Shown here: positions 54,237-62,672 of the stretch, piece by piece
How the letters are laid out: each line of letters begins with the position of its first letter
Numbering within the stretch: the stretch's first letter is position 1
Assembly (NCBI GenBank): GCA_964395095.1
Contig: CAYMZZ010000007.1
Coordinates: forward strand, 186,001-250,000
Source: CAYMZZ01 sp964395095
GTDB taxonomy: Bacteria; Bacteroidota; Bacteroidia; Chitinophagales; Chitinophagaceae
Reading direction: 5' to 3'
Length of the DNA: 64,000 nt
Notes under the pieces: model-generated
Database searches by the model: none
The model's input: the letters and a program-made list of their open reading frames with translations, nothing else
Told to the model about the DNA's origin: nothing
Program-made: the position numbers and the translations under genes

Positions 54237-55373
54237 ATGCGCCACCAATTTTACTTTATTGTGCTGATTATGTGGGTTTTAAGTTCCTGCAAGTCGGCCG
54301 AGAAATCTTATAACCGGGGTAATTATCATGCCGCGGTGGAGCAGGCTGCCCGAAAACTGGCCAAAAAACCGGGCGATTACGAGTCAATTACCATCATTAA
54401 AGACGCATATCGCTATGCCGTGGAGGACCACGAAGCGAAGATCCGCAACCTCAGCAATAGCCAGAGCGACCTGCGTTTTGAGCAGATACTGGCGCAGTAC
54501 AACAGCCTGCAGGGTTTGTTTGAAACCATCCGCCGCTCACCCAGCGCCTACCAGGCCGTGAAGCCTACCGACTATTCTGCGGAATTGCAGACCTATCGCG
54601 AAGAAGCTTCGGCGGCACGCGAAAGCCGGGGCGACAGGCTGATGGAGCAGCAAAACAAACTCAGCTACCGCGAAGCCTATGGCGAATACCAAAGAGCCCT
54701 TTCCTTTGAGCCCGGCAATCCGGTGCTGAAGCAGAAAATGGACGATGCCTACCTCAATGCCATCACCCAAATTTCTGTGCAGCCCCTTACCCGCTTTGGT
54801 TTTCAGTTTACCAACCTGGGCTACAATTACAACCAGTTTAATAGCGACCTGCTGCGTTACCTGAACCAGCAGCGCCGCGATGAGTTCACCAGTTTTTATG
54901 GCGTGAACCAGCCCGGTGTGCGGGCCGACTTTGCCGTGGAAATGCGCTTTAGCGATGTGCAGATCGGCCGCTATCGCGATACCCGCGATACACGTGAGGT
55001 AACAAAGCAGGTAGTATCCCGCGAAATCGTGCACAAGCCCGACTCCGTGACCAAAGAATACATTACCGTAAGAGCAAAGATCACCACCACCACCCGCCGC
55101 ATGCAGGCATTTGCCCTGCTACAGACTTTGGCCACCGATACCCGAACCAATAGCCGGGTATGGAGCGAGATCTATCGTGGCGATTACAACTGGGTAGGCC
55201 AGTTTGCCAGCTTCACCGGCGACGAGCGCGCCCTCAGCGAAGCCGATAAGCAACTCATCAACGCGGGAGAACAGTGGCCTCCGGAAGATGAATATGTGAT
55301 AAACATCATTATGCAGGAAATTCAGCAGAAAACGCAGTGTGGTATTAGTGAATACTTCAATGGAAGAAAGTAA
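54237..55373 (+). CDS. Lipoprotein with tetratricopeptide-like start, unknown function
   Basis: The 378-residue protein has a lipoprotein signal with LSSC (Cys18). The following 100 residues have a TPR-like pattern (KSYNRGNYHAAVEQAARKLA). The rest is a charged helical stretch (about 90-180) and a C-terminal strand-rich domain of unknown family. It should be anchored facing the periplasm or the surface. I see no family name that fits. Its flanks are two repeat gaps. Confidence 0.65.
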   Translation: MRHQFYFIVLIMWVLSSCKSAEKSYNRGNYHAAVEQAARKLAKKPGDYESITIIKDAYRYAVEDHEAKIRNLSNSQSDLRFEQILAQYNSLQGLFETIRRSPSAYQAVKPTDYSAELQTYREEASAARESRGDRLMEQQNKLSYREAYGEYQRALSFEPGNPVLKQKMDDAYLNAITQISVQPLTRFGFQFTNLGYNYNQFNSDLLRYLNQQRRDEFTSFYGVNQPGVRADFAVEMRFSDVQIGRYRDTRDTREVTKQVVSREIVHKPDSVTKEYITVRAKITTTTRRMQAFALLQTLATDTRTNSRVWSEIYRGDYNWVGQFASFTGDERALSEADKQLINAGEQWPPEDEYVINIIMQEIQQKTQCGISEYFNGRK

Positions 55374-55551
55374 TACGTTTGGGTTTAGGGTTTAGGGTTT
55401 AAAGTTTAGGGTTTAGGGTTTAAAGTTTAAGGTTTAAGGTTTGTCAGTAAATTCGGATGATTATTCATCTAAATTTATGTCGCAAAACCTTAAACTTTAA
55501 ACCCTAAACCTTAAACGTAATACGTACTACGTAAAACGTAAAACTCAAAAA
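55374..55551. repeat. Inverted-repeat gap, lipoprotein-Dabb
   Basis: The left arm at about 55374-55442 is an almost regular TTTAGGGTTTAGGGTTTAAAG run starting with ACGTTT. The right arm at about 55484-55546 is CCTTAAACTTTAAACCC followed by ACGTAATACGTACTACGT. The arms are close reverse complements around about 40 bases. Confidence 0.9.
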
Positions 55552-55863
55552 ATGCTCGTCATCCACCACGTCTTCTTCTGGCTCCGCCGCCCCGGCAATG
55601 CCGACGACAAAGCCGCCCTCATGGCCGGGCTCAAAACCCTGGGTGCTATTCCTGAAGTGCAGCAATTACTGATAGGCACCGCCGCCGGCACCGAAAAGCG
55701 CGATGTTGTCGACAACAGCTACGATGTATCGGAGCTCATGTATTTCCAAAGCGCGGCCGACCAGGATGCTTACCAGGTGCACCCCATCCATCAGGCTTTT
55801 GTGGAAAAATACAGCCATCTCTGGCAGCGCGTACAGGTGTACGACATGCTGGTGCAGGAATAA
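55552..55863 (+). CDS. Dabb (stress-responsive alpha/beta barrel) protein
   Basis: The 103-residue protein fits the Dabb dimeric barrel: HHVFFWLRRPGNADDKAALMAG at the start (conserved parts HHVFFWLR and AALMAGLKTL) and YQVHPIHQAFVEKY near the end. The family includes small oxidoreductase-like or stress proteins with no agreed reaction. The alpha/beta hydrolase gene starts 15 bases later, so they are probably in one transcript. Confidence 0.82.
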   Translation: MLVIHHVFFWLRRPGNADDKAALMAGLKTLGAIPEVQQLLIGTAAGTEKRDVVDNSYDVSELMYFQSAADQDAYQVHPIHQAFVEKYSHLWQRVQVYDMLVQE

Positions 55864-55878
55864 CTATCTTGCAGCCAC

Positions 55879-56715
55879 ATGAAATGGATTTCGCTGAACA
55901 AAAAATGGAAGCGCCGCCTGCTTATAGCGCTCATTATCTACCTGCTGGCCGGGCTGGGTATTTATTTATTCCAGGAAAAATTCATCTTTCAGCCCATAGC
56001 CATCGCCAGTGAGGCGCCCCTGAATATTACCCACCCGCATGAGGAAATAAGGGTGCCGGTGCAGGAGGGCAAAACCATTCATATCACCCGCTTCACCGTA
56101 AGCGATGCACCGGTGCGTGGCGCCGTGCTCTATTTTCATGGCAATGCCGGCAATGTGGAATACCATGCCGATGCGGCGCCCCTGCTCACCCGCCTGGGCT
56201 ACGAAGTGTGGATGCCCGACTACCCCGGCTATGGCAAAAGCACGGGCCCGCGCAGCGAAGCCATTCTGCAGCAGGATGCCGAGCTGGTATTTAAGCTGCT
56301 GCGTGCGCGCTTTGCCGCCGACAGCATCATCATTTATGGACAGAGCCTGGGCAGCGGCCCCGCCACCTGGCTGGCCAGCCGTGTGGATTGTGGGCAGCTC
56401 ATTCTCCAAAGCCCCTTTAGCAACCTGCCCGATCTTATGCGGCGCTATGCCCCCATCTACCCCATGGGTTGGCTGGCCAAGTACCAGTTCAACAATGCCG
56501 AGCGCCTGCCCGAAGTGGATGCGCCCATTACTATTATTCATGGCACCGACGACCGCATCATCCCCATCCGCTTTGGCCGAAGGCTGGCGGAAGCTGCCCC
56601 CGGCCGGGTACGCATGATAGAACTGGAAGGGGTGGGGCATAATGATATTTGGAAGCAAGTTGGACGCAAGCTATCTAATCTATTAGCATTGTACTCTCTG
56701 GAAACCCTACATTAG
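55879..56715 (+). CDS. Membrane-anchored alpha/beta hydrolase
   Basis: The 278-residue protein has a single N-terminal membrane segment (LLIALIIYLLAGLGIYLF) and an alpha/beta hydrolase fold like the Bem46/ABHD13 group. The nucleophile Ser156 is in GQSLG, the acid Asp224 or Asp225 in GTDDRIIP, and His254 in GVGHND. The HGNAGN oxyanion motif is in YFHGNAGNVEY. The last 22 residues after His254 are in AT-rich DNA, unlike the rest of the gene. They may have come from the accessory island that begins here. Confidence 0.85.
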   Translation: MKWISLNKKWKRRLLIALIIYLLAGLGIYLFQEKFIFQPIAIASEAPLNITHPHEEIRVPVQEGKTIHITRFTVSDAPVRGAVLYFHGNAGNVEYHADAAPLLTRLGYEVWMPDYPGYGKSTGPRSEAILQQDAELVFKLLRARFAADSIIIYGQSLGSGPATWLASRVDCGQLILQSPFSNLPDLMRRYAPIYPMGWLAKYQFNNAERLPEVDAPITIIHGTDDRIIPIRFGRRLAEAAPGRVRMIELEGVGHNDIWKQVGRKLSNLLALYSLETLH

Positions 56716-56850
56716 GACAAATCTCGAGTTGTTTTTAATGATATTAAAAGAATTTGTAATTTCCCTTCATAGATGTCTCATTCTACATTTCTACAGGTTA
56801 TTTAAATTGTATAACCTTTCGTGGGAATAGTAATGATTCTGACAAATTGA
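56716..56850 (+). other. AT-rich island leader
   Basis: This 135-base AT-rich gap follows the hydrolase. A 7-bp stem AGGTTAT/ATAACCT lies around 56802-56824. No full TAnnTTTG element was found. The low GC starts already at about 56641, inside the hydrolase 3' end. Confidence 0.4.
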
Positions 56851-56877
56851 ATGCGCCGAAAATCAAAACTTTCAACC

Positions 56878-57558
56878 ATGAACATCTCTTTTAAAGATTG
56901 GCAAATGATTTTGGTTATAGTTGGTTCCCTTATTACAGGATTTGGTGCAGTCCTTCAGTGGAAAGATAAGAGAAAAGCTGAGAAGGCATCAAAAGAATCG
57001 GAATCTGAAAGAAAAAAATTAGACCAAGAGTTACGAGAGGCATATCGGGATGCTGGTAAATCATTGATTCATGTTAGAGAATTACAAGAAAAGCTGAATG
57101 CTTCGAACGACAAAATAATTGAACTCAATAATAGATTGTTTCTTGAACAAACAGGAGGAGAGAATAAACCTAATTTAGTGGCATTTACCGAAGAGCCCAA
57201 CCTTGGGTATTTGAGTCAGTATTGGTTTTCTGTACAAAATGATGGTGCTACTCCGATCTACGATTTAAGAATAGTGATTTACGATTTGCATACTCATCCA
57301 AAATATTATTCGAGAAACTTGGACGAATCTTCATTATATTTTGTGACGGTTGGTAAAAAGGAAATTTTATTGGGTAACTTAGGCAAAGGGCAGAAAAGAT
57401 ATCATATTGGTGTTGTAGATGTTAGAGGAGATTTTATAGAGGGGGCACATTTTATTGAACTTGAGTGGAGAAACGGTAGAAGAAAGTTCTTGTATGAGTT
57501 TGGTTTAGACAGTGTGACTAAACATGTAAAGAATACATTCTCAAGGGAATATTTGTGA
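56878..57558 (+). CDS. Membrane-anchored coiled-coil protein of unknown function (island gene 1)
   Basis: I do not recognise a family. From the ATG at 56878 the protein has 226 residues; an upstream ATG at 56851 would add nine basic residues. An N-terminal membrane segment (ILVIVGSLITGFGAVLQW) is followed by a highly charged heptad-type helix at about 30-95 (KASKESESERKKLDQE). A strand-rich C-terminal domain from about residue 110 (YWFSVQNDGATPIYDLRIVI) follows. The C-terminal part would lie in the cytoplasm or periplasm depending on orientation. Codon use is AT-rich, unlike the genes before 56640. Confidence 0.6.
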   Translation: MNISFKDWQMILVIVGSLITGFGAVLQWKDKRKAEKASKESESERKKLDQELREAYRDAGKSLIHVRELQEKLNASNDKIIELNNRLFLEQTGGENKPNLVAFTEEPNLGYLSQYWFSVQNDGATPIYDLRIVIYDLHTHPKYYSRNLDESSLYFVTVGKKEILLGNLGKGQKRYHIGVVDVRGDFIEGAHFIELEWRNGRRKFLYEFGLDSVTKHVKNTFSREYL

Positions 57559-57675
57559 ATTATTCTTGCATATGAAAAATAATTAAAATTTCAAAAGGGA
57601 AAAAACACAAATAGTTTGGGTTTTTCCTGTGTCGGCTTATTTTGAGTATTGTGATATTCGTGGAAATTATTCACT

Positions 57676-57945
57676 ATGAATAAAGTAAAGAATCACAACG
57701 TAATCAACCACGAGAATATCATAGAGAGCTTTAGGAATTCTCCTGAATTGCTCGATTTAGAAAAAGAAAGAATTGAATGTTTTTTCAAAATGAAGTTTGA
57801 TGAAAAAGCAAGATTTTTTTTGTGGGATTTAATGAATCCTTCGCGTACTGAACCAATGACGAATAGAATATCAGTCAATAATGCATTTTTACTTTTTGAA
57901 TGGATAAACGACATACTGAATGTTTACAGAAAGTGCTCGAAGTAG
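57676..57945 (+). CDS. Small protein of unknown function (island gene 2)
   Basis: The 89-residue protein is charged and mostly helical (IIESFRNSPELLDLEKERIECFF is the start of one helix), with no membrane segment or signal. No family is recognised. It lies between two coiled-coil membrane genes in the same orientation. The gap before it (57559-57675) holds a GGAAAAA/TTTTTCC stem. Confidence 0.5.
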   Translation: MNKVKNHNVINHENIIESFRNSPELLDLEKERIECFFKMKFDEKARFFLWDLMNPSRTEPMTNRISVNNAFLLFEWINDILNVYRKCSK

Positions 57946-58050
57946 CTTGAGCTTTAGTTATATCTCGCTAGTCTGTTTATAGTAAATTTTTCTTTTTAAT
58001 ATTTTTCTTGATTCTCAAAATTCAGGTTGCTATAAAGTTATTTAGATTTT

Positions 58051-59280
58051 ATGGAAAATTCAGACAACAGCAATTTACTGCTGAATCAGATTAAGAGATT
58101 TATAGAAATTGATACTGTGCGGGCAGTTGAAAGAATATTGGGGCATGACATACAAATTCGACTTATTGACGGCATACTTAAGCAGATCGATGCTGAAGTT
58201 CTTCGGAAAGTGAATAGTAAGGATTTGGAATCAGACTTGTTACGCGCTCTTGAGAGTTTGGATGATGTAATAACAGGTTACGTTGACGAAAATACTAGGC
58301 GAGTCATAGTTTCTTCGGGCAATATTCGGTCTTTGATTGAGAAAGTGTACCGCGCCGCTTCTGTGTTTCTGCCTTTTTTGATCTATAACCGTGGAGCTCG
58401 GGAACAAGAAGCAAATAATTTTCAAGCATGGGCAAATGATTATATCGCCGTCCAAATGCAAAAATACTCAGAATCGATTTTGGAGGCATTGAAGGCTGAC
58501 AGAATTCGAATCGAGGAGCTTTCCTTGAGAACTAGAGAGCAATTGGAAAAATTCAGCGAGCGGTCTAGCTTTGAATCAAGACAGTTTACGGAATTGAGAG
58601 AGAGACTTAAAAGCTATTTGGAGCAATCTAGGATTGATGTAGAGCAGATTTCTCAGCTTAAGACGGAAGTTGAGTCGATGAAGGAGAACTTCACGGTGAG
58701 TATGGATAAGTTTGGCAAAGATTATCGAGAGATCATAAATTATGCAGATATTCTCAAGAATAGCGTTGAGTTTAAAGATGACTCGATTACTTATTTAAGA
58801 ACTGCCAGATCATGGAGATGGATTGTCTTGTTGACACTATGCATTGTACTATTTGCTGCAGTTTGGATTTTATGCCTTTGCATAGATGATATTACCTGCT
58901 TAATTGGACCATCTACAGATGTAAATTCAAAAGTTGCCCTACATCTCCTTTATATTTCAGTATTTTCAAAAATAGCTGTGAAGGCGTTCATTTTGACTAT
59001 ATTAATTATGGTTTTAAAGTTTACTCTTAGGCACTATGACGCGCTAATGCACAATATGGTCATTGCTAATACTAAATACAGCTCACTTCGAGCAATTCTC
59101 AGAATTCTTGGGGTTGTTTCTGATAAGGGTTCGCGTGATGAATTCTTGCTTTCTGCCACAAAGGAGTTATTTGTTACCGAGAATTCTGGATTTTTGAGGA
59201 AATCTAAAGACAAAAGGATAGACAAGAATCTGATGTCGTTACTGAGGGAAATCAAGAATCTGTTTGGTTCAAAGGAATAA
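58051..59280 (+). CDS. Coiled-coil protein with two membrane segments (island gene 3)
   Basis: The 409-residue protein is a long helical chain. About 250 residues are rich in Glu, Lys, Arg and Leu with a heptad pattern (LSLRTREQLEKFSERSS, LRERLKSYLEQS). Two membrane segments follow at about 254-276 (WIVLLTLCIVLFAAVWILCL) and 302-326. The C-terminus is a basic helical domain of about 80 residues. No family is recognised. The shape, a long cytoplasmic coiled coil ending in a membrane hairpin, would suit a sensor or scaffold. Confidence 0.6.
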   Translation: MENSDNSNLLLNQIKRFIEIDTVRAVERILGHDIQIRLIDGILKQIDAEVLRKVNSKDLESDLLRALESLDDVITGYVDENTRRVIVSSGNIRSLIEKVYRAASVFLPFLIYNRGAREQEANNFQAWANDYIAVQMQKYSESILEALKADRIRIEELSLRTREQLEKFSERSSFESRQFTELRERLKSYLEQSRIDVEQISQLKTEVESMKENFTVSMDKFGKDYREIINYADILKNSVEFKDDSITYLRTARSWRWIVLLTLCIVLFAAVWILCLCIDDITCLIGPSTDVNSKVALHLLYISVFSKIAVKAFILTILIMVLKFTLRHYDALMHNMVIANTKYSSLRAILRILGVVSDKGSRDEFLLSATKELFVTENSGFLRKSKDKRIDKNLMSLLREIKNLFGSKE

Positions 59281-59295
59281 GTTAACTGGCATTGT

Positions 59296-60201
59296 ATGAC
59301 GACGCAAACTGCAACATTGGAAATAAGGAGCGAAAGCTCGCTAATCATTTCTTTAGGTGACTTAAGAATCTTTTGTCAATACACCAGATCAGATAACGGA
59401 CAATTTATTTTAGCGTTTTGTGACGGTGACCCATACAAACATATAGGAGGACATCGTAAAGAAGGAAAAGGCTTTTATTTTTTGATTGCAAATAATGTAC
59501 TCACGGTTATGGGACAAATAGAGCGGCCAAATGACGGGAAGGTTGCTGACAATGGATGGTTTATAATTAACGACTGGCTATTCACGGACAATCTTGAAAG
59601 TATAGTGTATTGCTTTGACGAGAAAGGAAATATTGTTATACGAAAGAAACTAAAAGCAAATCTTCTAACTAATGCGATTTCCAAAAATGGAAATTTTGCA
59701 TTATTTCAAACAGTTAATAGTGACAATGAGTATGGAAATAATCTATTCTTTTACGACCTCAAAACGCAAGAGCTACTATGGAAGAAAAAATGCGATTTTG
59801 CATGGCCAAAGGAGTATTCAATTTCTGAAGATCAAAAGACAATTAATCTCCATTACGCAGACATTGGTGACGTTTCTCTAGACTGGAAAGGAAACATCAT
59901 AAACAGGGAGGGCTATCAATTTAAATATATTGCTTCGCTTAGTGGGAATAGGCTTGTTTATGAAACACTGTCGCTATTAAGCGGAACCGCTCCAAATCAA
60001 ACTCTAATTAATCTACTAGAAAAAGGAGTAAATGACAATGATACGTCACCAAACACAAAAGCGGTCGGCTTTAAATACTTAGGTGAGATATTCGAAACTG
60101 AAAATTTGCAAAAGGCCTGCGCATATTTCGAAAAGGCTTTAGAGTGTAATCCCAAAATTGGTTTAAAACGAAAGCTGCTTACCTTAAAAGCCAGGTTGTA
60201 G
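59296..60201 (+). CDS. WD/Kelch-like protein with C-terminal TPR end (island gene 4)
   Basis: The 301-residue protein has no signal peptide. Its first 230 residues are strand-rich with repeating short blocks (GWFIINDWLFTDNLESIVYCF, read as GWFIINDWL and LESIVYCF; FFYDLKTQELLWKK), as in a beta-propeller. The last 60 residues (AVGFKYLGEIFETENLQKAC, AYFEKALECNPK) look like a tetratricopeptide unit. No family is recognised. It starts 15 bases after gene 3 and ends 39 bases before rmuC, so genes 3 to 5 are probably one transcript. Confidence 0.6.
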   Translation: MTTQTATLEIRSESSLIISLGDLRIFCQYTRSDNGQFILAFCDGDPYKHIGGHRKEGKGFYFLIANNVLTVMGQIERPNDGKVADNGWFIINDWLFTDNLESIVYCFDEKGNIVIRKKLKANLLTNAISKNGNFALFQTVNSDNEYGNNLFFYDLKTQELLWKKKCDFAWPKEYSISEDQKTINLHYADIGDVSLDWKGNIINREGYQFKYIASLSGNRLVYETLSLLSGTAPNQTLINLLEKGVNDNDTSPNTKAVGFKYLGEIFETENLQKACAYFEKALECNPKIGLKRKLLTLKARL

Positions 60202-60240
60202 TCGTTTTGAAGTTTATATAATGAATTAATTAAACCAACT

Positions 60241-61869
60241 ATGGATACAATTCTATTTCTTATCATTGGAATTATAGTCGGGGGTATTTTAGGGTATTTT
60301 ATTTTCAAATCCTTCTTATCAAAGAGCTATGTTTTAAAGTCTGAGTTTGACAGACTCCTGTCGGCGAATTCGCAACTTAACGTTGAAATTGCTTCTAGAA
60401 CTACAAAAGACGAGCTTTCCAATAATTATATAAGCAAAGAGCTTTTTGCGGCACTTCAACAAAATTTAGATAGTGCGCACGAAGATATTGAAGCAAACAA
60501 AATTGAAATTACAAATTATCAAGAAAAGATATTAAGACTTACATCAGAGTCGAAACAAAAATTATCAAAAGATGAGGTCGCAAAATCATATGTCCCAAAG
60601 GAGGCCTTTGAATTAATCAGTACTAAGTTAGTAAATGCTGAAAGTGATATAAATGGAAAAAATGACACCATACTTGAGTTGAACAATCAATTAACGGAAC
60701 TTCGTTCGGCCGAAGAAGCATTAAATGAAAAACTTGCAACATTTAATAAAGAAATTGAGGCGCTACACAACCTTTCGAAAGAACAATTCAGAAATCTTGC
60801 AAATGATGTACTCGAAGAGAAGAAGAAAACATTCATAGGAGAAAATAAGAAAGAGCTCAATTCTATTCTTGACCCATTAAAAACGGATTTATCCCAGTTT
60901 AAAAATAAAATTGAGGAAACCCGGAAAGAAGATATTCAGGACATGACCACATTGAAAAAGGAAATTGAATCGTTACAAAAATTGGGACTTCAATTAAGCG
61001 ATGATGCAAAAGGGCTGACAAATGCCCTAAAATCAGATGTGAAGGTTCAAGGAAATTGGGGTGAAGACAGACTTAAATTGATTTTGGAATCGGAAGGTCT
61101 TCAAAAATATATTGATTACAAGACCCAAGAAGGCTACCGAGACGAAGAACAAGAAAGAAATAGAAAACCTGACTTTATATTAAATCTTCCAAATGGAAAA
61201 CATATAATAATTGACAGCAAGGTATCTTTAACGGCTTATGTCAATTACTACAATGCTGCAACGCCAGAAGAAAGAGCAGGATATTTGAAACAACATATTA
61301 AAAGCATAACTGACCACATTGATTTTTTAGGAGATAAGAACTACCAATCTTTGTTAGGAATAAATTCACCAGATTATGTTTTCATGTTTATGCCCATTGA
61401 ATCTGCAATTACACTTGCAATCAATGAAAATCCAGACTTATTTAATAGGGCATTAAATAAAAAAATAGTTCTAACAACTCCAACAACATTGGTGTCGACA
61501 TTGAAGGTTGTGAAAATAATATGGCAAAAGGAAAATCAAGTCAAAAATGTCGAAGAAATCTTCAAGCAGTGTGGTCTTCTCTATGATAAATTTGTACTTT
61601 TTATTGAAGAAATGGATAAAATCGGGACAGGGTTAAACACTGCAAATAAGTCATACAAAGAGGCAATGGATAGACTTAAAGATGGAGCAAGAAAAGGTGA
61701 TACCATTATTGGGAAGTTTGAAACTATAAAGAAACTTGAAGCGAGAACAAACAAAAGCATTCCTTCTAAGTTTATTACCGAAGAAGAGCTACTCGATACT
61801 GACCCTGAAATTAAAGTAGTAGAAAATGGGAATAACACAGCACGCGACAGCGAGAACAACGCCGGCTAA
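60241..61869 (+). CDS. rmuC: RmuC family nuclease (island gene 5)
   Basis: RmuC proteins have a PD-(D/E)XK nuclease-like core, and have been connected with limiting DNA inversions and, in recent work, with defence. The 542-residue protein has an N-terminal membrane segment (ILFLIIGIIVGGILGYFIF), a coiled coil at about 30-250 and the RmuC core from about 255. Visible are NWGEDRLKLILESEGL, KPDFILNLPNGKHI with Asp311, and IIDSKVSL with Asp325 and Lys327, the likely catalytic D...DxK set. The C-terminal tail ends NTARDSENNAG in an attC-like sequence. The coding sequence is AT-rich. Confidence 0.92.
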   Translation: MDTILFLIIGIIVGGILGYFIFKSFLSKSYVLKSEFDRLLSANSQLNVEIASRTTKDELSNNYISKELFAALQQNLDSAHEDIEANKIEITNYQEKILRLTSESKQKLSKDEVAKSYVPKEAFELISTKLVNAESDINGKNDTILELNNQLTELRSAEEALNEKLATFNKEIEALHNLSKEQFRNLANDVLEEKKKTFIGENKKELNSILDPLKTDLSQFKNKIEETRKEDIQDMTTLKKEIESLQKLGLQLSDDAKGLTNALKSDVKVQGNWGEDRLKLILESEGLQKYIDYKTQEGYRDEEQERNRKPDFILNLPNGKHIIIDSKVSLTAYVNYYNAATPEERAGYLKQHIKSITDHIDFLGDKNYQSLLGINSPDYVFMFMPIESAITLAINENPDLFNRALNKKIVLTTPTTLVSTLKVVKIIWQKENQVKNVEEIFKQCGLLYDKFVLFIEEMDKIGTGLNTANKSYKEAMDRLKDGARKGDTIIGKFETIKKLEARTNKSIPSKFITEEELLDTDPEIKVVENGNNTARDSENNAG

Positions 61870-62040
61870 CAGGGAGTTTGCTGCTATGCTGGCAGACGAA
61901 TATATTCTCAACTTCATATCGCTATCAGCCCATATCCAGCCGACGAATACATGTCTGCTTCTGTTGGTGTCTTCATCATCAGTTTTTCAATCAGCTGCGC
62001 CGGGCTGGACTTTATAAAATACCAGCATAGCAGGAAGCTC
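61868..62040 (+). repeat. attC-like element after rmuC
   Basis: CTGCTATGCTGG at 61881-61892 is a perfect reverse complement of CCAGCATAGCAG at 62022-62033, framing about 130 bases. The left end runs from the rmuC stop through GGCTAACAGGGAGTTTG. A short direct repeat (GACGAATA) lies inside. Size and placement at the 3' end of a gene resemble the recombination site of an integron gene cassette, but the core sites of known attC do not match clearly. Confidence 0.5.
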
Positions 62041-62154
62041 TGGCCTTAGGTTACAATTTTCTTGAAGAAGGTGTCCGGGATATTTAATAGTTTTTATGGT
62101 ATTGGATTATAGGGAATATCAGTTAGGAGCTTAGGTAGGTTTCTTCAAAAAGAA

Positions 62155-62176
62155 AGCCCTCCTGGAAAGGAGGGCT
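62155..62176 (-). terminator. Intrinsic terminator, minus strand
   Basis: The perfect 8-bp stem AGCCCTCC/GGAGGGCT has a six-base loop and is followed on the minus strand by TTTCTTTTTG. It would end transcripts that read through the small RNA. Confidence 0.75.
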
Positions 62177-62270
62177 CGAACGTTACTGTTATGAATGAAA
62201 AATTTATAGAGAAGAGTCGGATTGAAATCGGCGCGCACTAATCAGGCCAATCGCGCTCATCAGAAATATC

Positions 62271-62399
62271 AAAAAAAAGAAAAGTTGATTGAGGGAGGAG
62301 TCCGTTCGCGGTCTTCAAAGGTATTGGAAATGAATTTCTGGACGGTTTGGACATTGGATGAGTAGGATAAACGAAGTCATCCGCTGCAATCAACTTTCT
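62271..62399 (-). ncRNA. Candidate small RNA with closing stem
   Basis: On the minus strand the predicted start at about 62399 opens with AAAGTTGATTG (62387-62397). The perfect reverse complement CAATCAACTTT is at 62281-62291 and is followed by TC and eight T. The 5' and 3' ends would thus close an 11-bp stem, and the U run would stop transcription. Inside, GGATGA/TCATCC forms a second stem and CCG-CGAA-CGG a small hairpin. The length is about 129 bases. A full Bacteroidetes promoter precedes it. It does not look like SRP RNA, tmRNA or RNase P RNA. A 6S-type RNA is possible but the bulge pattern was not recognised. Confidence 0.5.
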
Positions 62400-62403
62400 G
62401 AAA

Positions 62404-62434
62404 CAAAAATAGGTGGGCGGGGTTCCCCCCACAA
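62404..62434 (-). promoter_or_regulatory. Promoter of the candidate small RNA
   Basis: On the minus strand TTG (62432-62434) is followed after exactly 20 bases by TATTTTTG (62404-62411), a full match to TAnnTTTG. The start site would fall at the foot of the closing stem. The same 20-base spacing is seen at metG and at both T9SS genes. Confidence 0.7.
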
Positions 62435-62672
62435 GAGGGGATTAACTCAATTATTATTTTGTGGTATTTACCGCATTCATCGTAAACTCAACGCCTAACA
62501 CATACGTAAAATTTCGATAGCCTTTACGTACAAACGCGAAAGTGTTAAAACTTAGGTATTTTTCACAGAGCCGAATTCGAGTACTTGTACTATAGTATAT
62601 GTTGCGGGAATTTTCCAATTTGCAGGCGATAATTTACAGTAAGTCCACCAAACAAATACCAATATCAGACCC

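Larger units (their letters stand above)
61870..62672. other. 803-base region between rmuC and the response regulator
   Basis: From left to right: the attC-like element, a hairpin for the minus strand at 62155-62176, a candidate small RNA on the minus strand at 62271-62399 with its promoter, and AT-rich leader DNA. No protein-coding gene is convincing; the frame at 62238-62432 lies over the RNA. Confidence 0.6.

Noticed and set aside
55374..55546. Telomere-like TTTAGGG runs
   Set aside because: They are one of several unit types in inverted intergenic arms. There is no chromosome end here and the unit is not constant.
62190..62300. A short minus-strand frame giving a hydrophobic peptide (LFFFLIFLMSAIGLI)
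   Set aside because: The hydrophobic part is mostly the T8 run of the candidate RNA, there is no clear start codon, and the frame is short.
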